From positions 1 to 5,769 of the forward strand of contig CAZHTS010000144.1 in the NCBI GenBank assembly GCA_964535315.1: DNA of 5,769 nt. The letters are read 5' to 3'. Under the pieces are notes generated by a model. That model was not told the origin of the DNA and did not search any database. It worked only from the letters and a program-made list of their open reading frames with translations. Numbering within the stretch: the stretch's first letter is position 1; each line of letters opens with the position of its first letter. Positions 1 to 5,697 of this stretch are shown here, one piece after another. The DNA is from CAZHTS01 sp964535315. Its GTDB lineage: Bacteria; Chloroflexota; Anaerolineae; Anaerolineales; Anaerolineaceae. The translations under genes and the position numbers were made by a program.

Positions 1-99
1 CCGGCGTGCCAATCGCCAGGATAGATCCCCCCCTCACCCAACCTCTCCCCCGCCGCGGGCGAGGAGCCAGACTCCCTCGCCCGGCGCAGCAGGAATGGG
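1..99. repeat. Intergenic GC-rich hairpin, possible dispersed palindromic repeat
   Basis: No gene is visible in this stretch after the oxidoreductase stop codon. It holds a strong inverted repeat: CGGGCGAGG at 56-64 pairs with CCTCGCCCG at 75-83, and the stem can extend by two pairs past a bulged base to a five-base loop. To its left the + strand reads CCCCTCACCCAACCTCTCCCCC, or GGGGGAGAGGTTGGGTGAGG on the other strand. From general knowledge, this kind of phrase recurs in intergenic repeats of many GC-rich bacterial genomes. No T-run follows the stem in the minus direction, so it is not a classical rho-independent terminator, although it could still block or protect the 3' end of the operon transcript. 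The repeat assignment is by resemblance only. Confidence 0.4.
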
Positions 100-1140
100 T
101 TAGAGCGGAAACGTGACAGTCTGGTGTGTGGCGGCAGAGCGGTAGATGGCGCACACAATCTCGACCGCCTTGCGCCCCTCCAGACCGTCGACCTGCGGTG
201 GGCGGCCGGTCTGCAACGCCTCGACAAAATCGCGCAGCTGGCGCAGGTGCCCGATGTGGCCGATGCCCAGCGGGTTCGAGGCCCCCGAACCCGGCGGCGC
301 CTCAAGCGCCAGCATGGCCTGCTGTTCTTCCGGGCCGGCGTCTTGCAGCTCCCAGCGGGTGATACAGCCATCTTCGAGCCGGATGGAGCCGCGCTCGCCG
401 CAGATTTCCACCCGCCCGGGGCTGCCCGGCCAGGCAGCCGTGCTGCCCTCGATGACCCCCAACGCCCCGCCGGCAAACTGCACCACGGCCGCAGCGGTAT
501 CCTCGGTCTGCATGCGGTGCGCCAGAGTAGCGCTGCAAGCCGTGACCGAGTGCAGCCCGCCGGCCAGATACTGGAGCAGGTCGATCTGGTGAATGGCCTG
601 GTTCATCAGCACCCCGCCGCCGTCCAGTTCAATGGTACCGCGCCAGCCGCCGGTATCGTAATACGCCTGGGTACGATGCCACTTGACCTGCGCATCGCAC
701 AGCGTCAGGCGGCCCAACCGCCCGGCCTGGATGGCGCGGCGGGCATGCTGCACGCCGGGGCGAAAACGCGAAGGAAAGATACAGGCCAGCGTCACCCCCG
801 CCTGCCGGGCGGCGGCAAGCATGGCGTCCACTCGTTCCAGGGTGATTTCGAGCGGTTTCTCGACGATGACGTGCTTTCCCGCCAGAGCGGCAGCAACGGC
901 CACCTCCAGGTGTGCCCCCGACGGCGTACACACCGCCACGGCATCCACGTCCGGCCGGCGCACCATCGCCTGCCAGTCGTCGCAGCCCTCGGCGTGGTAA
1001 GGCTCGGCCAGGGCGCGGGCGCGTTGCAGAGTGCGGCTGTACACCGCCACCAGGCGCGCCGCGGGAATCTCGGCCAGCGCCTGGGCGTGCACCCCGCCAA
1101 TGTTCCCGGCCCCGGCCAGTGCAAAACGAATCTCGTTCAT
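100..1140 (-). CDS. Gfo/Idh/MocA family NAD(P)-dependent oxidoreductase
   Basis: This is a predicted cytoplasmic dehydrogenase of 346 residues, a normal length for the family. Such enzymes oxidise or reduce a sugar, inositol or similar polyol using bound NAD(P). The Rossmann fold opens with GAGNIG at residues 10-15. EKPLEI at 94-99 carries the family's catalytic-type Lys (K95). The C-terminal substrate domain has W154 followed by RTQAYYDTGGWRGT, then GGGVLMNQAIHQID at 174-187 with H184 and D187 in the usual catalytic or substrate-binding positions. That pattern resembles WlbA-like nucleotide-sugar dehydrogenases and many uncharacterised homologues, so the substrate cannot be named. The ATG is preceded by AGGAG with a 7-base spacer. 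The gene starts 4 bases after the stop of the DJ-1/PfpI gene, so it is very probably the last gene of that operon. No key motif is missing. Confidence 0.93.
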   Translation of the reverse strand: MNEIRFALAGAGNIGGVHAQALAEIPAARLVAVYSRTLQRARALAEPYHAEGCDDWQAMVRRPDVDAVAVCTPSGAHLEVAVAAALAGKHVIVEKPLEITLERVDAMLAAARQAGVTLACIFPSRFRPGVQHARRAIQAGRLGRLTLCDAQVKWHRTQAYYDTGGWRGTIELDGGGVLMNQAIHQIDLLQYLAGGLHSVTACSATLAHRMQTEDTAAAVVQFAGGALGVIEGSTAAWPGSPGRVEICGERGSIRLEDGCITRWELQDAGPEEQQAMLALEAPPGSGASNPLGIGHIGHLRQLRDFVEALQTGRPPQVDGLEGRKAVEIVCAIYRSAATHQTVTFPL

Positions 1141-1144
1141 CGGC

Positions 1145-1738
1145 TCACTCCTGCCCGGCGCTCAACCAACGGATGATCTCCAGGCAGAAATCGGGCAGGT
1201 CGTTGGGCATGCGGCTGGTAATCAGGTTGCCATCGCACACCACCGCCGCATCCACGTATTCAGCGCCGGCGTTGAGCAGGTCGTCACGCACCGCCACCAG
1301 CCCGGTCAGGCGCCGGCCGCGCACCACCCCGGCCGAGATGAACACCCACGGCCCGTGACAGATGGTCGCCAACAGCGCACCGCGGGCGTTGACGCTGCGC
1401 ACCAGTTCGAGCACCTTTGGCTCGCGGCGCAAATAGTCGGGCGAAAAGCCGCCCGGCACCAGCAGGCAGTCCACCGCCGCCGGATCGATCTCGCCCAGCG
1501 TGCGGCACACGTAGCGCCGGCCCTCGGGCATGACCGGAATGGGCACCGGGTGGCCAAAACGGCCGGTGACCGGTTTATCGTTCAAAAAAGGCCGCGGGTG
1601 AAAGCCAAGCGCCAGCGGCACGACGATCACGGTCGCCCCCTCTTCGCTCAGACGCAGCAGCGGGTATAACAACTCGATGTCTTCAAATTCATTGGCAACC
1701 GGCATCACAACCGTTTTGGCGGTTAAACGGGCAGACAT
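1145..1738 (-). CDS. DJ-1/PfpI family protein (class I glutamine amidotransferase-like)
   Basis: This is a 197-residue cytoplasmic protein of the DJ-1/PfpI/ThiJ superfamily. The nucleophile elbow is ATICHGPW, with Cys127 followed by His128. The acidic residue that normally polarises the Cys is in the N-terminal FEDIELLYP segment (E19 or E22). PGGFSPDYLR at 95-104 is the typical PfpI oxyanion-loop motif. Members have been described as proteases, glyoxalase III-type enzymes, deglycases and chaperones. The deglycase activity is disputed, so no reaction is assigned. About 30 residues between strands (45-75, with several Pro and His) are longer than in the smallest PfpI proteins and may cover the active site. 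The start is well supported: AAAGGAGG lies 5-6 bases before the ATG. It lies 31 bases downstream of the alkyltransferase-like gene and 4 bases upstream of the oxidoreductase, in operon-like order. Confidence 0.92.
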   Translation of the reverse strand: MSARLTAKTVVMPVANEFEDIELLYPLLRLSEEGATVIVVPLALGFHPRPFLNDKPVTGRFGHPVPIPVMPEGRRYVCRTLGEIDPAAVDCLLVPGGFSPDYLRREPKVLELVRSVNARGALLATICHGPWVFISAGVVRGRRLTGLVAVRDDLLNAGAEYVDAAVVCDGNLITSRMPNDLPDFCLEIIRWLSAGQE

Positions 1739-1769
1739 GATAACCTCCTTTGTAAATACAATCCCGGGG

Positions 1770-2183
1770 TTAGAACAGACGGCCCTGAGCGGGCAGGAGC
1801 AGGCCGTTGGCGCTCAACCAGGCGTCGTCCGGCCCCAGCCAGCCGAAGCGATGCAAATCGATGCGCTGGCGGTCGTCAAACTGGACGCCCTCTGCTTCCA
1901 ACAGCTCGCGCTGCTGGCCGGCGCCGGGGCGGTCGCTGATCTTGCCCTGGGCGTTAACCACGCGCTGCCAGGGCACATCGGCCGGGCAGGCGGCCATGGC
2001 GTTACCCGCCCAGCGCGCCCGGTAGGCCGGGTAATCTTCGGCCGAGACCCCCTCTGGGGCAGGAATAAACGCGGCAAGCTGGCCGTAGGTGGCCACCCGC
2101 CCGGCAGGCACCTGGCGCGCCAGATTCCAGACGGCGGCGTAAAACGCGTCGCGCTGAGTTTGTGAAAGCTCGATCAACGGCAT
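1770..2183 (-). CDS. Alkyltransferase-like protein (ATL), MGMT family, Trp at the active-site position
   Basis: This 137-residue protein matches the C-terminal DNA-binding domain of O6-alkylguanine-DNA alkyltransferases. VPAGRVATYGQLA at 25-37 contains the helix-turn-helix start and the base-flipping Tyr (Y33). R57 in ARWAGNAMAACP fits the arginine finger. The reactive PCHRV motif is replaced by PWQRV (71-75), with Trp72 where the acceptor Cys should be. It therefore cannot take up an alkyl group. Known ATLs (E. coli Atl, S. pombe Atl1, Thermus TTHA1564) bind O6-alkylguanine and hand the lesion to nucleotide excision repair, and that role is inferred here. The ATG at 2183 is chosen because GGAGG lies 6 bases upstream; an in-frame TTG five codons earlier would sit across that site. 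It appears to be the first gene of a three-gene operon, behind the terminator of the znuA-like gene. Confidence 0.9.
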   Translation of the reverse strand: MPLIELSQTQRDAFYAAVWNLARQVPAGRVATYGQLAAFIPAPEGVSAEDYPAYRARWAGNAMAACPADVPWQRVVNAQGKISDRPGAGQQRELLEAEGVQFDDRQRIDLHRFGWLGPDDAWLSANGLLLPAQGRLF

Positions 2184-2190
2184 GGTTTGC

Positions 2191-2220
2191 CTCCACAAAA
2201 GATGGGATAGGTTGGTTATA
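2191..2220 (-). promoter_or_regulatory. Possible promoter -10 and 5' leader of the ATL operon
   Basis: On the minus strand a TATAAC hexamer (2215-2220) lies about 31 bases upstream of the ATL start codon and about 20 bases past the end of the znuA-like terminator. No good -35 is present at 16-18 bp; only T-rich sequence from the terminator tail lies there. Some promoter is needed, because the terminator separates this operon from the gene upstream. The exact site is tentative. Confidence 0.35.
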
Positions 2221-2240
2221 GCACGAATCGCGTTTGCGGG

Positions 2241-2285
2241 AAAAGCAGAAAACAGGGAATCTGCTCCTGAGAAGCAGATTCCCTG
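2241..2285 (-). terminator. Rho-independent terminator of the znuA-like gene
   Basis: A perfect 13-bp inverted repeat (2253-2265 with 2273-2285) closes a 7-base loop. In the minus direction the stem is followed at once by TTTTCTGCTTTT. This is the classic stem plus T-tract, 56 bases after the znuA-like stop codon. In the plus direction no T-run follows, so the terminator works one way. It makes the znuA-like gene a single-gene transcript and separates it from the ATL operon. Confidence 0.85.
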
Positions 2286-2298
2286 ACGGTTACCCGGC

Positions 2299-2341
2299 GT
2301 TGTGCGCGGGACGCAAATAACAGCGGCCCGGGGCGCACAGC
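2299..2341 (-). other. Second inverted repeat directly after the znuA-like stop
   Basis: TGTGCGC at 2301-2307 and GCGCACA at 2333-2339 form a 7-bp perfect inverted repeat. It can be extended outward by a G-T wobble and one G-C pair. The loop is about 25 bases, GC-rich, and may hold internal pairs. The structure begins one base after the stop codon and precedes the terminator. It could stabilise the 3' end of the mRNA. There is no T-run, so it is not itself a terminator. Confidence 0.3.
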
Positions 2342-3748
2342 TTATTTAAGGGCATCGACAATCATCTGGGTGTTGGCGCGCATCATGTCCAGGTAGGTGG
2401 GGGCCGGGCCGTCGGCGGCAGTGATCGAATGGCTGTGCAGTCCGGTCACCACGCGCACGCCGGTCTCCTGGGCAATCTGTTCGGCCAGGCGCGGGCTGGC
2501 GCCGGTTTCGAGGAAAATGGCCGGCGCGCCGGCCGCTTTGATGCGATCCACCAGGCGGGCCAGCTGCTGCGCCGAAGGGGAAGCGCCGGTGCTGACGCTG
2601 GGCAGCACCGTGCCGATGACGCGAAAACCGTAACGGTCGGCGAAATAACCAAAGCTCTCGTGATTGGTGACGATCCGGCGGCGCTCCACGGGCACCTGCT
2701 GTACCTGCTGCCGGATCCAGCCGTCCAGCTCGTTCAGCCTGGCGATATAAGCCGCGGCGTTGCGAGTGTAGACTTCCTTGCCCGCCGGGTCGGCCTGGAT
2801 CAACCCATCGCGGATGTTTTCAACGTAGCGCACGGCCAGGGTGGGATCAAGCCAGAAATGCGGGTCGCCCTCGTGATGGTGATGCCCCACCGCCGGCCCA
2901 AAGACCAGCGGGGTGGTCTCGCTGCGGAAGAGGCTGAGCGCCAATACGTATTCGCCGGGCTGCAACTCGGCCACCCAACCCTGCGTCAGGCCGGCGCATT
3001 GCACCGGCAGGGCATCTTCAAACGCCACCGCCCCTCCATCGCCGCGGGTCAGGCTGGCCTCACCGGCGGCGGCCGCCAGGAAGTAATCGCCTTCCTCGTG
3101 AGCATCCAGGAGGACGTAACCGCTGTGGTGCCCATCCGGCTGGGTGGCCAGTTGGACATCCACCTGATGCAATTTGTGGGCCTGTTCGCCGGCGTGTTCG
3201 TCTCCGCCGGTCGTATGCGTTTCCTCGCCGTGTAGTTCCGCCGCCTCAGCGGCGCTCTTGCCGGCCCGGATTGTCCCCTCGGATTTACCTTCCGCCAGGG
3301 CGGCGCACAACGCCTCGGCCTTCTCCTCGGGCGACATGACCGCCTGCTCACCCTCGCGCCCGGCGCGGCCTTGCAGCCCGGCGGCTGCTTCGATCACCTG
3401 GCGCTGCCCGCCGGCGTTGTGCAGCACCTCGTCCAGCCAGCCCTCAAACCCGGCGCCGTTGACGATCAACACCTGGCTGTCGGCGATGCGCGCCACGTCC
3501 GCCGGGGTGGGGGCAAAGGCGTGCGGGTCGAGCCCGATGGGGATGAGCGCCTCGACCTTGAGCCGCTCGCCGGCCACGTTTTGAGCCATATCCGCCAGAA
3601 AGGTCTGCACCGCCAGCACCTTTACCGGCTGGGGGGAGCCGGCGGTCACCGGGGTCACCGGGGCCGCCGGGGCCGCCGGGGCCGCCTGACAGCCCACCAG
3701 AACAAGCATGGCCAGGAGAGATAATTGTTTTAAGATTCGAAATTTCAT
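2342..3748 (-). CDS. ZnuA-like metal (probably zinc) ABC transporter substrate-binding lipoprotein with a large inserted domain
   Basis: This 468-residue lipoprotein would capture a metal ion outside the membrane for an ABC importer. The signal peptide ends in the lipobox LVGC (C20), followed by an Ala/Pro/Val/Thr linker. Cluster A-I (ZnuA/TroA) motifs follow: DPHAFAPTPAD with ligand H76, GDPHFWLDP with H297, and TNHESFGYFADRYGF with H363. A His in the third position, not Glu, favours zinc over manganese. The fourth ligand, usually Asp in a LYSDSL-type motif, appears as His440 in GLHSHSI. Usual family length is about 300-330. The excess is an insert of roughly residues 121-288 containing a Glu/Ala-rich helix, a His/Glu-rich stretch (171-208), a beta-rich segment (209-285) and GHHHHEGD. 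The ATG has AAGGA 8 bases upstream. A Fur-type operator overlaps its promoter and a terminator follows. No permease or ATPase gene is adjacent. Confidence 0.92.
   Translation of the reverse strand: MKFRILKQLSLLAMLVLVGCQAAPAAPAAPVTPVTAGSPQPVKVLAVQTFLADMAQNVAGERLKVEALIPIGLDPHAFAPTPADVARIADSQVLIVNGAGFEGWLDEVLHNAGGQRQVIEAAAGLQGRAGREGEQAVMSPEEKAEALCAALAEGKSEGTIRAGKSAAEAAELHGEETHTTGGDEHAGEQAHKLHQVDVQLATQPDGHHSGYVLLDAHEEGDYFLAAAAGEASLTRGDGGAVAFEDALPVQCAGLTQGWVAELQPGEYVLALSLFRSETTPLVFGPAVGHHHHEGDPHFWLDPTLAVRYVENIRDGLIQADPAGKEVYTRNAAAYIARLNELDGWIRQQVQQVPVERRRIVTNHESFGYFADRYGFRVIGTVLPSVSTGASPSAQQLARLVDRIKAAGAPAIFLETGASPRLAEQIAQETGVRVVTGLHSHSITAADGPAPTYLDMMRANTQMIVDALK
3644..3688. repeat. Five tandem 9-bp units in the lipoprotein linker
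   Basis: On the + strand the units read GGTCACCGG twice, GGCCGCCGG twice, then GGCCGCCTG. In the znuA-like reading frame they encode an (Ala-Ala-Pro)n(Val-Thr-Pro)n linker just after the lipidated Cys. Changes in unit number keep the frame, so the linker length could vary between strains without harming the protein. Confidence 0.8.
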
Positions 3749-3763
3749 AGTCTGTTTCCTTTT

Positions 3764-3784
3764 TGATAATGAAAATCATTATCA
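3764..3784. promoter_or_regulatory. Fur/Zur-family operator controlling the znuA-like gene
   Basis: The + strand holds a perfect inverted repeat with 9-bp arms, TGATAATGA-AAA-TCATTATCA. Its 19-base core differs at one position from the classical Fur box GATAATGATAATCATTATC. The site abuts the -10 hexamer and covers the predicted transcription start, where a bound repressor would block transcription. Because the regulated protein is ZnuA-like, the likely regulator is a zinc-sensing Fur homologue (Zur). Fur, Zur and PerR boxes are close enough that the sequence alone does not decide. Confidence 0.85.
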
Positions 3785-3811
3785 TTATAAGCAAAACAGA
3801 ATAACTGTCAA
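3784..3811 (-). promoter_or_regulatory. Sigma-70-type promoter of the znuA-like gene
   Basis: On the minus strand, TTGACA (3806-3811) and TATAAT (3784-3789) are both perfect consensus hexamers separated by 16 bp. Transcription should start near 3777, inside the Fur-type operator, giving a leader of about 29 bases with AAGGA before the ATG. A promoter this strong fits a gene kept off by a repressor while metal is sufficient. Confidence 0.88.
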
Positions 3812-3830
3812 TGGATCAGTTTGTGCGCAT

Positions 3831-4760
3831 TCACTCCGCCGGCAGCAGGGCCGGCTGGCTGTAAGGCAGCAGCCCCTGCATGCTGTGTCCCTTGCCCGGG
3901 ATGATGGCGAGTTGAAAACGACTCTGCAACCCGTTGTCGCCGGCGAAACGCTGCATATCCGCCACCCAGTTACGCCCGATGGTAAAGCGGTTTTTGCCCT
4001 GCTGGCCGGGGTACGCCGGCAGCTCAGAGGTGTCGTTGAGCCCGACGATGACGGACAGCGGCACCTGGGTGGCCGCCAGCCATTTTTGCCGGTCGGGGAT
4101 CACGTCCACGCGGCGGATCGTAGCGGCGTCCCATTCAACGTCGGCGTGCAGTTCGCCCATGCCAAACGGCCAGGCCACATCCCCCACCGGCTGCGGGTAG
4201 GTGCCGGCGGCGGTAATGACGGCGCGGCGCACCCGTTCGGGGTGCACCACCAGAAAACGGGCCAAAAACTGGCCCCCGGCCGAGTGACCGTAGAGCAAAA
4301 ACGGCGCGCCCGCCTCGCCAAAGGCGCGCTGGTAAGCCGTCACCAGGCGCAGCAGCCAGGCGTCGGCGCCGATGCGCCGGCCAAACAGGCCGCGATAACC
4401 GCCCAGAGCGTGATCCCCGTAACGACTGCTGAAATCCTCCTGGTTAAAGGCCGGCGCAATCAGTACATAACCGTGTTCCTCGGCAAAATCAACCCACGAC
4501 AGCAGATAATACCGGGCGGTTTCTTCGGCGCTTTCGTCTTTGGCCGGCGTGCCGTGGATCAAGGCCAACACCTCCGCCTCTGCCGGGGCGCTGCGGGGCA
4601 GGTAAGCGTAGAAGACGCCGTACGCATCGACCAGTTCGAGCGCCTGGCCGCGCCGGGCGGCGAGCGGCACGTCGGGCAGCGGCGCGGCGCAGGCAGCAAG
4701 CGCCCACACCAGTCCAACAAACAACGCTAATCGGACAGACAGGAGCGTGTGATTCGCCAT
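3831..4760 (-). CDS. Lipoprotein alpha/beta hydrolase, esterase or depolymerase-like
   Basis: This is a 309-residue predicted secreted, membrane-anchored serine hydrolase. The N-terminal hydrophobic segment (6-23) ends in the lipobox LAAC with C24 as the lipidated residue. The alpha/beta hydrolase core shows LIHGTPA at 68-73 (oxyanion hole), the nucleophile elbow YGHSAGGQ with Ser160, Asp243 in VGLNDTSELP, and His292 in PGKGHSMQG, so the triad is complete and in order. The overall shape resembles feruloyl-esterase or PHB-depolymerase-like single-domain hydrolases, but the substrate cannot be read from sequence. The ATG is supported by GGAG 8 bases upstream. It lies 52 bases downstream of the membrane protein gene on the same strand, with neither a clear terminator nor a promoter between, so cotranscription is possible. 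The znuA promoter starts about 20 bases after its stop codon. Confidence 0.88.
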   Translation of the reverse strand: MANHTLLSVRLALFVGLVWALAACAAPLPDVPLAARRGQALELVDAYGVFYAYLPRSAPAEAEVLALIHGTPAKDESAEETARYYLLSWVDFAEEHGYVLIAPAFNQEDFSSRYGDHALGGYRGLFGRRIGADAWLLRLVTAYQRAFGEAGAPFLLYGHSAGGQFLARFLVVHPERVRRAVITAAGTYPQPVGDVAWPFGMGELHADVEWDAATIRRVDVIPDRQKWLAATQVPLSVIVGLNDTSELPAYPGQQGKNRFTIGRNWVADMQRFAGDNGLQSRFQLAIIPGKGHSMQGLLPYSQPALLPAE

Positions 4761-4812
4761 CGGTGCTGCTCCATCTTTTTGTTGTCAAAGGGTGCGGCGT
4801 CCAGGACGCAGT

Positions 4813-5421
4813 TCAGCCCTTCTTACTGCGCACGGGCGGCTGTTTGGCAGTTTCGCCGTCGCCGGAAACGGTCTTGATCAACCAGTAATACTCAACGGTC
4901 AGTTCGTAACAGCTGCGTATGGCGCCGGCCACAAACGCCGCCCCGACCAGGAAAACGACCAGCGCATAGCGCCAGGCGGGCGCCAGACCCAGACTCTCGG
5001 CCTGCAAGAAGATCAGCGCCAGGGCGCCGAGCGTAATCAGGCCAAAATTCAAAGCCGAGGCGCGGGCGATGCGCATCCGGGTGCGGGTGTATTCAAAATG
5101 GGCGTTGAGCGGGTCGTTCTCTCGGGTAAGCGCAAAACGCATGGCGGGCACAGAGCGCGGGTTGTCGGGCAGGATACGCCGCCCAATCTTTTTGTATTGG
5201 GCGTGAAACAGGCGGTCGGCCGCCCGGTCGATGAGGATGCCGGTGGCGTAAGTGAAAGACAGATAGACGACGGTCAGCAGCGCCGACCAATCGGCCAGCA
5301 CGTCGGCGCGCAGTTGCGCCAGCCAGCCCACACCCGAAAAAGCCAGCAAGAACAACACGATCCAGACGCTGGCCTGTACGCCGGCGATCAACAGTTCGAT
5401 GAACAACAGGGTGGTGCTCAT
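4813..5421 (-). CDS. Hypothetical four-helix integral membrane protein
   Basis: I do not recognise a named family for this 202-residue protein. Four hydrophobic segments are visible at about 5-34, 46-65, 124-140 and 150-171. Between the second and third lies a charged loop of about 60 residues (66-121) with many Arg residues and a pattern REND-PLNAHFEYTRTRMRIARASALN, which by the positive-inside rule should be cytoplasmic. The tail from 185 is hydrophilic and ends in Lys and Arg, so both ends are probably inside. There are no catalytic, ATP-binding or metal motifs. GGAGAGG lies 8 bases before the ATG. It begins 20 bases after the stop of the 75-residue gene, so the two are almost certainly cotranscribed and may work together. 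Confidence 0.8.
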   Translation of the reverse strand: MSTTLLFIELLIAGVQASVWIVLFLLAFSGVGWLAQLRADVLADWSALLTVVYLSFTYATGILIDRAADRLFHAQYKKIGRRILPDNPRSVPAMRFALTRENDPLNAHFEYTRTRMRIARASALNFGLITLGALALIFLQAESLGLAPAWRYALVVFLVGAAFVAGAIRSCYELTVEYYWLIKTVSGDGETAKQPPVRSKKG

Positions 5422-5441
5422 GGCCGCCGCCTCTCCACACG

Positions 5442-5669
5442 TCAGGGCCGGTCGCCCAGTTCACGGGCGGCGTTTTCAACGATGAAGAAGCCGCGCCGCA
5501 CCAGCCCGTCCAGGCGCTGGAGCGCACCCGGCTGACCGGCCTCGGCTTCCTCGACGCAGCGCAGCAGCGAGCGGCGCACGCCGCTGGCCTGGTGCGCCCA
5601 ATACGAATCAACCGACAGACGTTCCAGCCGGCTGATCAATTGACGGGCAAGATTGAGTTGTGAGTCCAT
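5442..5669 (-). CDS. Small helical protein of unknown function, 75 residues
   Basis: This is a short soluble protein, not recognised, with no signal peptide or membrane segment. It looks all-helical: LARQLISRLERL (7-18), a central SYWAHQASGVRRSLLRCVEEAE (22-43), and a C-terminal helix LQRLDGLVRRGFFIVENAARELG (50-72). The W-A-H-x-A-S-G-x-R-x-S-L-L-R core looks like a conserved small-domain signature, but I cannot name it. The start at 5669 is preferred over an in-frame ATG at 5699, because the upstream ATG overlaps a TATAAT box and the first ten residues it would add (MYSSFLRGVV) look unlike the rest. Neither start has a strong ribosome-binding site. The gene precedes the membrane protein gene by 20 bases, with which it probably forms an operon. 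Confidence 0.72.
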   Translation of the reverse strand: MDSQLNLARQLISRLERLSVDSYWAHQASGVRRSLLRCVEEAEAGQPGALQRLDGLVRRGFFIVENAARELGDRP

Positions 5670-5697
5670 AACCACGCCACGCAAAAAAGATGAATAC

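Noticed and set aside
124..1176. A 350-codon open frame on the plus strand, opposite the oxidoreductase gene
   Set aside because: It is the antisense shadow of a GC-rich gene with clear family motifs. The translation is rich in Arg, Gly, His and Pro with no recognisable domain, and no ribosome-binding site was seen.
2184..2198. An upstream TTG start adding MWRQT to the ATL protein
   Set aside because: The codon overlaps the GGAGG site that is well placed for the ATG at 2183, and the extra residues do not belong to the family fold.
3444..3794. A minus-strand frame overlapping the start of the znuA-like gene in another phase
   Set aside because: It begins within the -10/operator region and is Gly/Arg-rich with no motif. 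The znuA-like frame has the signal peptide and lipobox.
3708..4730. A 340-codon open frame on the plus strand, opposite the alpha/beta hydrolase gene
   Set aside because: It would start inside the znuA-like gene and run through its promoter and operator. The opposite strand encodes a full hydrolase with triad and lipobox, so this is a shadow.
4797..4809. A small hairpin GCGTC-CAG-GACGC between the membrane protein and hydrolase genes
   Set aside because: Only 5 bp of stem with a 3-base loop and no T-run after it, so it was not called a terminator.
4792..5535. A 247-codon plus-strand open frame across the membrane protein and small protein genes
   Set aside because: Its composition is Gln/Arg/Gly-rich with no domain, and it covers two better-supported minus-strand genes. 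It has no promoter of its own.
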